In this document: piece after piece, positions 1 through 5,807 of the stretch
How the letters are laid out: the number at the start of each line of letters is the position of its first letter
Numbering within the stretch: position 1 is the stretch's first letter
Program-made: the position numbers and the translations under genes
From: CAXBID01 sp963975495
Lineage (GTDB): Bacteria > Bacteroidota > Bacteroidia > Flavobacteriales > Flavobacteriaceae
Assembly: GCA_963975495.1 (NCBI GenBank)
Contig: CAXBID010000131.1
Location: 1-9,668 of the forward strand
DNA: 9,668 nucleotides
Direction of reading: 5' to 3'
Notes under the pieces: generated by a model
The model's input: the letters and a program-made list of their open reading frames with translations, nothing else
The model's database searches: none
What the model was told of the DNA's origin: nothing

Positions 1-3000
1 TGTAATTCTTCTTCTGTTTTTAAATTATTAAGTTGGGTGTATAAATTTAATCGTTCAGCAATATTATTTACGTAATCGTCTGGGAATAATAATTCAAAAT
101 CAGAATCAATAGTTACATCTTTTACATACACTTTATCTGCATCGTCTTCATTATATAAATCTTTAAACTCATTTTCTTTGAGTTCTTCAATAGCTTCATT
201 TAATATTTTTTGGTAGGTATCAAAACCTATTTCGTTTATAAATCCACTCTGTTCACCACCCAATAAATCTCCTGCACCTCGAATTTCTAAATCTTTCATG
301 GCAATGTTGAAACCGCTTCCCAATTCTGTAAACTGCTCTAAAGCGGTGATACGTTTTCTAGCATCGTCGGTCATCGCAGAGTATTCTGGTGTAATAAAAT
401 AACAGAATGCTTTTTTATTGCTTCGCCCAACACGACCACGCATTTGGTGCAAATCACTCAACCCGAAATTATTGGCATTATTGATAAAAATAGTATTGGC
501 ATTGGGTACATCCAATCCGCTTTCTACAATTGTTGTACTAACCAAAACATCAAAACCGCCATCCATAAACGACAGCATGAGTTGCTCTAATTTTTTACCT
601 TCCATTTGCCCATGACCAATACCAATTTTAGCATCAGGCACCAAGCGTTGAATCATGCCTGCAACTTCTTTGATATTTTCAATACGGTTATGAATAAAAA
701 ATATTTGTCCACCACGTTCAATTTCATAACTAATAGCATCACGAATGGTTTCTTCGTTAAAACGAACAACATGACTCTCAATGGGGTAACGGTTTGGTGG
801 TGGCGTTGTAATAACCGATAAATCGCGAGCTGCCATTAAACTAAATTGAAGTGTTCTGGGTATTGGTGTTGCCGTTAGTGTTAATACATCAACATTGTCT
901 TTTAAAGTCTTTAATTTTTCTTTTACGGCTACACCAAATTTTTGTTCTTCATCAACAATAAGTAACCCTAAATCTTTAAACTTGACGTTTTTGTTTACGA
1001 GTTGGTGTGTGCCTATAATAATATCAACTTTTCCACTTTCTAAACCTTCAAGTGTTTCACGTTTTTCTTTGGCGGTTCTAAATCTATTTAAATAATCTAC
1101 CGTTACTGGGAACTCTTTTAAACGTTCTCTAAATGTTCTGGAATGTTGGTATGCCAAAATAGTTGTTGGCACTAAAACAGCAACCTGTTTACCATTATCA
1201 ACCGCTTTGAATGCTGCGCGAATAGCTACTTCTGTTTTACCAAAGCCAACATCGCCGCAAACCAATCTATCCATGGGGCGTTCGCTTTCCATGTCAGCTT
1301 TAATATCGGCAGTTGCGGTACTTTGGTCGGGTGTATCTTCGTAAATAAAAGAGGCTTCCAACTCGTGTTGCATATAACTATCTGGATTGTACTGATAGCC
1401 TTTTTCGGTTTTACGTTTTGCGTAAAGTTTAATTAAATTGAAAGCAACATGCTTTACACGGGCTTTCGTTTTTTGTTTTAAGGTTTTCCAAGCTTTACTA
1501 CCAAGTTTATAGATTTTTGGCGGCTTGCCGTCTTTTCCATTAAACTTTGTGATTTTATGAAGCGAATGAATACTTAAATATAACACATCACGCTCACCAT
1601 AAATCAATTTTATGGCTTCTTGTTTTTTACCTTCTACATCTATTTTTTGAAGTCCACCAAAACGCCCAATACCATGATCGATATGCGTTACGTAATCGCC
1701 AATATCTAGATTTGTAAGTTCTTTTAGCGTTATCGCCTGCTTTTTAGCATACCCGTTTTTTATTTGAAACTTATGATAACGTTCAAAAATTTGATGGTCG
1801 GTATAGCAAACAATCTTAGAATCGTGATCTATAAAACCTTGATGAAGCGATAAAATAATAGTTGAATACTGTTTTACATCCAAGTGGGAATCATCAAAAA
1901 TATCATGGAAGCGTTTTGCTTGTTGTTCGCTTACACAAGCAATATAATTGGTATAACCGTTTTCGTGATTGGTATTTAAATCTTCAATTAAAAGATTGAA
2001 TTGTTTGTTGAATGACGGTTGTGGCCTGGTGTTGAACTCAATTTGATAAGATGTCTCGACTGCGCTCGACATGACAGCAGAACTCCCAAACTCAATTATA
2101 GAGAAATCGAGCAATTGTTTTTTTAGTACTATAGAATCGCAAAAAAGCTCATGGGGTTGGGCGTGTTTAATGTCTTTTGAAAGCGTTTTGAAAGCGTCTT
2201 CTGCTTTTGAGTAAAAATCATCAATTCTAGAAAATAGTAAGTCGGTGTTTTTTAAACACACAACCGTTTTTTGAGCGATGTATTTTAAAAAACTTTGTCG
2301 GCTTTCTTGCAATAATTTATTGGCAACATTAGGAATGATACTGATTTTTTTAATCTGTTCAACGGATAGTTGGGTTTCCACATCAAAAGTCCTAATGCTA
2401 TCCACCTCATCACCAAAAAACTCAATTCGGTAAGGTTCGTCATGTGAAAATGAAAACACATCTACAATACCACCACGCACCGAAAACTCACCAGGTTCGG
2501 TAACAAAATCAACACGTTTAAACTGATATTCAAACAATACTTCATTTACAAAATCGATAGATAAATTATCGTTAACCGAAACTTTCAACGTATGGCGCTC
2601 CAGTTCTTTTCTGGTAACCACTTGCTCAAAAAGGGCATCTGGATAAGTAACAATTATGGCTGGCTTTTTTTGAGAGTTAATACGGTTTAAAACTTCAGAA
2701 CGTAAGAGCACATTAGCATTATCGGTTTCTTCTCCCGAAGCGTCGGGATGATAAGGCCTTCTATAACTACCTGGATAAAACAATACATCTTTATCATTCA
2801 ATAACTGTTCTAAATCGTTTAGGTAATGTGCCGCTTCTTCTTTATCGTTAAAAACAATTAAAAACGGTTTGTCGGCTGTTTTGAAAATACTTGAAATAAC
2901 AAAGGAAAAAGACGACCCTACAAGACCTTTTAAATGTATTTTAGGCTTGTCCTGAGCGGAGTTGAAGGGTTGGGTTTGGGCAATAGCAGTTTGCAGATTT

Positions 3001-3050
3001 TGCGTTTTCAAAGTCTGTAAATAGGTTTGCGAGAGGTTATTTTTACTCAC
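1..3050 (-). CDS. mfd: Transcription-repair coupling factor Mfd (C-terminus cut by window edge)
   Basis: Mfd is a cytoplasmic DNA translocase that pushes stalled RNA polymerase off damaged DNA and recruits UvrA for nucleotide excision repair. About 1016 residues are visible and the frame runs off the left edge, so roughly the last 100 residues (most of domain D7) are missing, judged from the usual length of about 1100. Order seen: UvrB-like N-terminal domains; polymerase-interacting domain from about residue 446 (GDYVTHIDHGIG); helicase domains with Walker A GDVGFGKT (599-606), DEEQ box (700-703), TATPIPRT (726-733) and motif VI QMRGRVGR (869-876). The start is taken as GTG at 3050, giving MSKNNLSQTYLQ; it lies about 17 bases after the predicted transcription start. 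A TTG at 3062 is in frame but would leave almost no leader. Three short palindromic repeats sit in frame (residues 28-35, 102-106 and 325-334). The frame is continuous at every motif and repeat checked. Identity is secure. Confidence 0.96.
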   Translation of the reverse strand, partial: MSKNNLSQTYLQTLKTQNLQTAIAQTQPFNSAQDKPKIHLKGLVGSSFSFVISSIFKTADKPFLIVFNDKEEAAHYLNDLEQLLNDKDVLFYPGSYRRPYHPDASGEETDNANVLLRSEVLNRINSQKKPAIIVTYPDALFEQVVTRKELERHTLKVSVNDNLSIDFVNEVLFEYQFKRVDFVTEPGEFSVRGGIVDVFSFSHDEPYRIEFFGDEVDSIRTFDVETQLSVEQIKKISIIPNVANKLLQESRQSFLKYIAQKTVVCLKNTDLLFSRIDDFYSKAEDAFKTLSKDIKHAQPHELFCDSIVLKKQLLDFSIIEFGSSAVMSSAVETSYQIEFNTRPQPSFNKQFNLLIEDLNTNHENGYTNYIACVSEQQAKRFHDIFDDSHLDVKQYSTIILSLHQGFIDHDSKIVCYTDHQIFERYHKFQIKNGYAKKQAITLKELTNLDIGDYVTHIDHGIGRFGGLQKIDVEGKKQEAIKLIYGERDVLYLSIHSLHKITKFNGKDGKPPKIYKLGSKAWKTLKQKTKARVKHVAFNLIKLYAKRKTEKGYQYNPDSYMQHELEASFIYEDTPDQSTATADIKADMESERPMDRLVCGDVGFGKTEVAIRAAFKAVDNGKQVAVLVPTTILAYQHSRTFRERLKEFPVTVDYLNRFRTAKEKRETLEGLESGKVDIIIGTHQLVNKNVKFKDLGLLIVDEEQKFGVAVKEKLKTLKDNVDVLTLTATPIPRTLQFSLMAARDLSVITTPPPNRYPIESHVVRFNEETIRDAISYEIERGGQIFFIHNRIENIKEVAGMIQRLVPDAKIGIGHGQMEGKKLEQLMLSFMDGGFDVLVSTTIVESGLDVPNANTIFINNANNFGLSDLHQMRGRVGRSNKKAFCYFITPEYSAMTDDARKRITALEQFTELGSGFNIAMKDLEIRGAGDLLGGEQSGFINEIGFDTYQKILNEAIEELKENEFKDLYNEDDADKVYVKDVTIDSDFELLFPDDYVNNIAERLNLYTQLNNLKTEEEL
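2051..2076 (+). repeat. Short dispersed-type repeat in frame inside mfd (copy 3)
   Basis: The plus strand has GTCTCGACTGCGCTCGACAT flanked by AT and GACA, an imperfect palindrome. In Mfd it encodes VMSSAVETS (residues 326-334) in the variable linker region after the UvrB-like domains. The core ACTGCGCTCGAC is of a type I associate with flavobacterial intergenic repeats. The reading frame continues unbroken on both sides. Confidence 0.55.
2733..2748. repeat. 16-bp imperfect palindrome in frame inside mfd (copy 2)
   Basis: TCCCGAAGCGTCGGGA has perfect 6-bp arms TCCCGA/TCGGGA. It encodes most of HPDASG (Mfd residues 101-106), between YRRPY and EETDNANVLLRSEVLNRI, which is strongly conserved in Bacteroidota Mfd. 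The same arms form the perfect palindrome at 9608-9625. It looks like a small in-frame insertion. Confidence 0.55.
2946..2968 (-). repeat. Short dispersed-type repeat in frame inside mfd (copy 1)
   Basis: The coding strand reads CCTTCAACTCCGCTCAGG followed by ACAAG and encodes PFNSAQDK, Mfd residues 28-35, just before the conserved KIHLKGLVGSS. The core ACTCCGCTC resembles ACTGCGCTC in the repeat at 2051-2076, but in the opposite orientation. From general knowledge, sequences of the CTTGTCCTGAGCG...GAAGG type are abundant in flavobacterial genomes; I could not search for it here. Confidence 0.55.
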
Positions 3051-3073
3051 GTAATTATTCAATTTTACGAGTG

Positions 3074-3081
3074 CAAAGATA
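3074..3081 (-). promoter_or_regulatory. Predicted -7 promoter box of mfd
   Basis: The minus strand reads TATCTTTG, an exact match to the Bacteroidota -7 consensus TAnnTTTG. Transcription would start near 3067, giving a leader of about 17 bases before the GTG at 3050. I see no convincing -33 TTTG upstream. Confidence 0.5.
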
Positions 3082-3132
3082 CGGTTTAGGATTATTTTAA
3101 AAATGATTTAGTGTAAATTAGTAATTGTTTTT

Positions 3133-3140
3133 TAGATTTG
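3133..3140 (+). promoter_or_regulatory. Predicted -7 promoter box of the secreted-protein gene
   Basis: TAGATTTG matches TAnnTTTG exactly and lies 51 bases before the ATG at 3191. A start near 3147 would place the 16-bp tandem repeat inside the 5' leader. The -33 element is weak at best. Confidence 0.45.
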
Positions 3141-3148
3141 AATTCATG

Positions 3149-3180
3149 CTATATCATAATCAACCTATATCATAATCAAC
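3149..3180 (+). repeat. Perfect 16-bp tandem duplication upstream of the secreted-protein gene
   Basis: CTATATCATAATCAAC occurs twice back to back (3149-3164 and 3165-3180) without a mismatch, ending 10 bases before the ATG. It lies between the predicted promoter and the start codon, so it would be transcribed as leader. A recent replication-slippage duplication is the simplest origin. Confidence 0.9.
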
Positions 3181-3190
3181 GAATATTATT

Positions 3191-3796
3191 ATGAAAAAAC
3201 TATTTTTATTTTTATTTGTTCTATGTCATTTTAGCATATATGGACAAGATTTAATTACATCTGAAAATTTTGAATTCAAATTTATAAAAGCTAAAATAGC
3301 TCGTGGATCCAATTATTTTTATGTTATAAAAACTCCTGACAATCATGATAAAATTCAAGTTAGATTTAAATTGAACTCGACATCTTCTAAAAAGGAAGAT
3401 TTTGATCCGAATAAATTCTACTTAGTTTCAGACAAAGAAAAAGTCAGAATTAGACCCATAGATGTAAGATATAATTATGGCGTTGGTATTATATATGTTG
3501 GATTTGATTTTCTTACTAATTACCAAACAACTGATAAGAATCTTAAACAATGGATTAGATACGATCCTCAAATAAAAGACACCTTCTACGACTACGATAT
3601 AGACGGATATGAAAATGTATATTATACCATAAATTTTGGAACCAAAAGAAAACCTAAAATGGTTACTCCTTACTTAGCTCATGAAGACCTAAAATCTTGT
3701 AAAATGGATATTTATTTCTCTGTGCCAGAGAACTCAATAAAAAAGGCAAAAATATATTATGGAAATAAGTTAATTGCTAATATTAAAATAAAATAA
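3191..3796 (+). CDS. Secreted protein of unknown function
   Basis: This 201-residue protein begins with a Sec signal peptide: Lys-Lys, the hydrophobic stretch LFLFLFVLCHFSIY (4-17), then YGQ, with likely cleavage after Gly18. That pattern is typical of exported Bacteroidota proteins. Cys12 is not in a convincing lipobox, because no LxxC-type site sits at the end of the hydrophobic stretch, so it is probably soluble in the periplasm or surface-associated. The mature part is rich in Lys, Asp, Tyr and Ile and looks beta-rich, with alternating strands such as KIQVRFKL, GVGIIYVGFDF and KAKIYYGNKLIANIKI. The closing VPENSIKKAKIYYG resembles the last strands of immunoglobulin-like folds. There are no transmembrane segments after the signal and no catalytic motif I know. 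It is divergent from mfd, with 140 bases between them, and stands alone in its unit. I do not recognise the family. Confidence 0.8.
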   Translation: MKKLFLFLFVLCHFSIYGQDLITSENFEFKFIKAKIARGSNYFYVIKTPDNHDKIQVRFKLNSTSSKKEDFDPNKFYLVSDKEKVRIRPIDVRYNYGVGIIYVGFDFLTNYQTTDKNLKQWIRYDPQIKDTFYDYDIDGYENVYYTINFGTKRKPKMVTPYLAHEDLKSCKMDIYFSVPENSIKKAKIYYGNKLIANIKIK

Positions 3797-3828
3797 ATCA
3801 CTTCTCATTTAAGTTCTCAGCTCGCGTT

Positions 3829-4007
3829 AGGGATTTGCAGCTGCATCCTTTTTGTGCTAAACTTTTAGTTTGTTTTGAAACTCATTTAATATAAATCAAA
3901 GAATGCTTGATGAGATACTGAAATCGGAGATTCATGAATACTTTAATTTAAAATAGATAGTTATGAATAAACAAGTTCAGCACAAAAAAGATATAGCGTA
4001 AAGCCCT
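3829..4007. repeat. Hairpin-like intergenic element with imperfect inverted arms
   Basis: The left arm (3829-3864) includes CTTTTTGTGCTAAACTT. The right arm (3973-4007) includes AAGTTCAGCACAAAAAAG. These cores are complementary except for one substitution and one extra A, and pairing continues less perfectly outward to AGGG...CCCT. The arms enclose about 108 bases without an ORF. The right arm also belongs to the 55-bp sequence repeated at the right window edge, so this appears to be one copy of a dispersed element. Confidence 0.6.
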
Positions 4008-4018
4008 CCCGATAGCTA
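3964..4018 (-). repeat. 55-bp repeat, copy A (inverted relative to 9614-9668)
   Basis: These 55 bases are identical to the reverse complement of 9614-9668. The sequence starts TGAATAAACAAGTTCAGC and ends CCCTCCCGATAGCTA. Past 4018 the copies diverge but still share GGGATT and GGTAAC, so looser homology reaches about 4032. This copy lies just downstream of the thioredoxin-like gene. Confidence 0.95.
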
Positions 4019-4064
4019 CTTTAGGGATTGTGGTAACCTGCCTACCGGCCTAATATTTTAATTT

Positions 4065-4361
4065 TTAGATATATTCCTGAATAATACCTATAAGTGTATT
4101 GGCATCTTGCTCGCCACTTTGACGCCATTTCATTTCGCCGTCTTTGTAAACAATTAAAGTTGGCAGGCCTTTTACACGTAAAGCTTCGGCTAATTCTTGA
4201 TTTTTTTCAACATCTATTTTAATCACTTTGGCTTTATCTCCAAGTGCAGCAGCAACATCGCGAAGTACAGCGTGCATAGCGGTTGATTGTTCATTCCATT
4301 CAGTAAAAAAATCTAATAGAACTGGAATTTCAACATCGATAAGTTCTCCAAATTTTGACAT
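4065..4361 (-). CDS. Thioredoxin-fold protein lacking the CxxC active site
   Basis: This 98-residue protein has the full length and signature of a single thioredoxin domain without a signal peptide, so it should be cytoplasmic. The strand VLLDFFTEW (14-22) matches the DFWAEW strand, KVIKIDVEKNQELAEALRVKGLPTLIVYKDGE (45-76) matches the second half, and the cis-proline is Pro67. Where thioredoxin has WCGPCKM, this protein has WNEQSTAM: both cysteines are replaced (Asn23, Ser26), and there is no cysteine anywhere. It therefore cannot be a disulfide reductase and may act as a binding or scaffold protein; its partner is unknown. It is the last of three minus-strand genes, 140 bases after the phosphoesterase, with a predicted promoter of its own. 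The ATG at 4361 is the only sensible start. Confidence 0.9.
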   Translation of the reverse strand: MSKFGELIDVEIPVLLDFFTEWNEQSTAMHAVLRDVAAALGDKAKVIKIDVEKNQELAEALRVKGLPTLIVYKDGEMKWRQSGEQDANTLIGIIQEYI

Positions 4362-4393
4362 ATCTTAAAGTTTTAAGTCAACTTGTAGTTTAA

Positions 4394-4401
4394 CAAACCT
4401 A
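4394..4401 (-). promoter_or_regulatory. Predicted -7 promoter box of the thioredoxin-like gene
   Basis: The minus strand reads TAGGTTTG, an exact TAnnTTTG match, 33 bases before the ATG. A TTGG about 25 bases upstream could be a poorly spaced -33 element. It suggests that this gene can be transcribed apart from the phosphoesterase gene. Confidence 0.45.
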
Positions 4402-4501
4402 CAATTTTTTTTCGATTTGAAAACCAATGCTTTATAGTGGTTGATGGTTTCAATATTATAAATATAAGCAAAATAGCCGTAATCGCAACAATAGTAACCC
4501 T

Positions 4502-5731
4502 TTAAGCCTGTTTTGTTTCTTTTTTGAGTTCAATAACTGTGATTTCTGGCCAAATGCCTACCCGACCTGGGTAGCCTAAATACCCAAAGCCTCTGTTTAC
4601 ATTGATGTATTGCCCCATTTCTTTATAAATTCCTGCCCAATATTTGTAACGCCATTTTACGGGACTCCATTTAATCCATCCTGGTATTTCAATACCAAAC
4701 TGCATGCCGTGGGTGTGCCCGCTCAGTGTTAAATGGTAATGATAATCGTCTTGAATGACTTCTTTTTCCCAATGTGATGGATCGTGACTCATTAGTATTT
4801 TGAAATCATCTTTTTTAATGCCTGCGGCTGCTTTTTTTAAGTCGCCTGCTTTTTTAAATCCACCAGCACCCCAATTTTCAACGCCTACAATAGCAATACG
4901 TTGTCCGTTTTTCTCGATAAATCTACTTTCATTTAAAAGGACATCATAACCCATTTCTTTTTGCAATTCAACCAAGTCTGCCAAATTTTGAGCTTTTGCA
5001 TCTGATGATGGCCAATCTACATAGTCTCCATAATCGTGATTTCCTAAAACAGAAAACACACCATCTTTAGCTTTTAAAGTGCCAAACAAATCCTTCCAAT
5101 CTTTCATTTCAGAGGATTTATTATTCACCATATCGCCAGTAAACAAAATAACATCCGACTTTTGTTCTTTTATTAAATTAACGCCGTATTCTATTTTCTC
5201 TTTGTTATCAAAACTTCCAGAGTGAATATCGCTGATTTGAGTGATTCTGTACCCATCAAAAGCTTCTGGTAAATCTTCAAAATGTAGAGTGTAGTTTAAA
5301 ACCCTGAATCTATATTTTCCCCGATACATACCGTACAACAGTGATGTAAAAGGAATCGCCGCTAAACCTAACGCTACTTGACTTATAAACTTGCGTCTTG
5401 ATGGGATATAAAAAGATTCTTTTGTGGTTACCAACTTATCGTACAGACCTAAAATGAATCTGATAATATCCTCACCTAATAATATAGGAATAATCACCAA
5501 ACCAAAAGACATAAATGCCAATAAAAATCCAAAGGCATAACTTTTTTCAGGACTCAAAACACGCCCTTCTGAAGATGCTAAAAACTGAAATAAAAAATTA
5601 CCTGCAATTATTATGGCTATTCCAAAAAACAGATAATAAACCCAAGAACTTTTGGTTACTGATTTTATAGCTTGAAAACCATAAATAGCAATAAGTGTGT
5701 AAACTATAATAAAAAGAACCCAACGTAGCAT
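4502..5731 (-). CDS. Membrane-anchored calcineurin-like metallophosphoesterase
   Basis: This 409-residue protein joins a membrane region to a metallophosphoesterase domain. Hydrophobic segments lie at about 3-20, 31-51 and 66-85, with a further one at about 116-134 directly after SRRKFIS (111-117), which resembles a twin-arginine motif. The catalytic domain (about 160-400) has all motifs of the family: DIH (168-170), GD (199-200), GNHD (230-233), SHD (315-317) and GHTHG (338-342), which bind a two-metal centre. The architecture resembles YkuE/YaeI-type enzymes; substrates in that family vary (lipid or nucleotide phosphoesters), so the substrate cannot be named. If the last segment crosses as a signal anchor, the domain faces the periplasm. 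It lies 76 bases after cphA on the same strand and could be co-transcribed, or use the near-consensus box at 5747-5754. Confidence 0.9.
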   Translation of the reverse strand: MLRWVLFIIVYTLIAIYGFQAIKSVTKSSWVYYLFFGIAIIIAGNFLFQFLASSEGRVLSPEKSYAFGFLLAFMSFGLVIIPILLGEDIIRFILGLYDKLVTTKESFYIPSRRKFISQVALGLAAIPFTSLLYGMYRGKYRFRVLNYTLHFEDLPEAFDGYRITQISDIHSGSFDNKEKIEYGVNLIKEQKSDVILFTGDMVNNKSSEMKDWKDLFGTLKAKDGVFSVLGNHDYGDYVDWPSSDAKAQNLADLVELQKEMGYDVLLNESRFIEKNGQRIAIVGVENWGAGGFKKAGDLKKAAAGIKKDDFKILMSHDPSHWEKEVIQDDYHYHLTLSGHTHGMQFGIEIPGWIKWSPVKWRYKYWAGIYKEMGQYINVNRGFGYLGYPGRVGIWPEITVIELKKETKQA

Positions 5732-5746
5732 ACTAATTTTTAACGG

Positions 5747-5754
5747 TAAAGTTA
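5747..5754 (-). promoter_or_regulatory. Possible -7 box of the metallophosphoesterase gene
   Basis: The minus strand reads TAACTTTA, one base off TAnnTTTG, 15 bases before the ATG at 5731. In DNA this AT-rich such near matches are frequent, and no -33 element is visible. Read-through from cphA is an equal alternative. Confidence 0.22.
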
Positions 5755-5807
5755 ATGAATAATAATGCCCTTTTTCTTATGGAATTGTTAAAGAAAAATT
5801 TATCATA

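Larger units (their letters stand above)
3797..4064. other. Intergenic region between convergent genes, mostly a repeat element
   Basis: These 268 bases separate the convergent secreted-protein gene and the thioredoxin-like gene. No credible ORF was found. The region holds the hairpin-like element at 3829-4007, a decayed TCCCGATAGCTA palindrome half (4007-4018), and CCTGCCTACCGGCC (4037-4050), which resembles half of another GC-rich palindromic repeat common in Bacteroidota. No classical stem plus T-run terminator is clear for either gene. Confidence 0.7.

Noticed and set aside
418..1095. Three plus-strand ORFs of 65-71 codons
   Set aside because: They lie antisense to conserved helicase motifs of mfd and encode low-complexity Ser/Thr/Phe/Asn-rich peptides, as expected of shadow frames.
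3051..3062. Upstream TTG start (3062) for mfd
   Set aside because: It would begin only about 5 bases after the predicted transcription start, and GTG at 3050 gives a sensible N-terminus.
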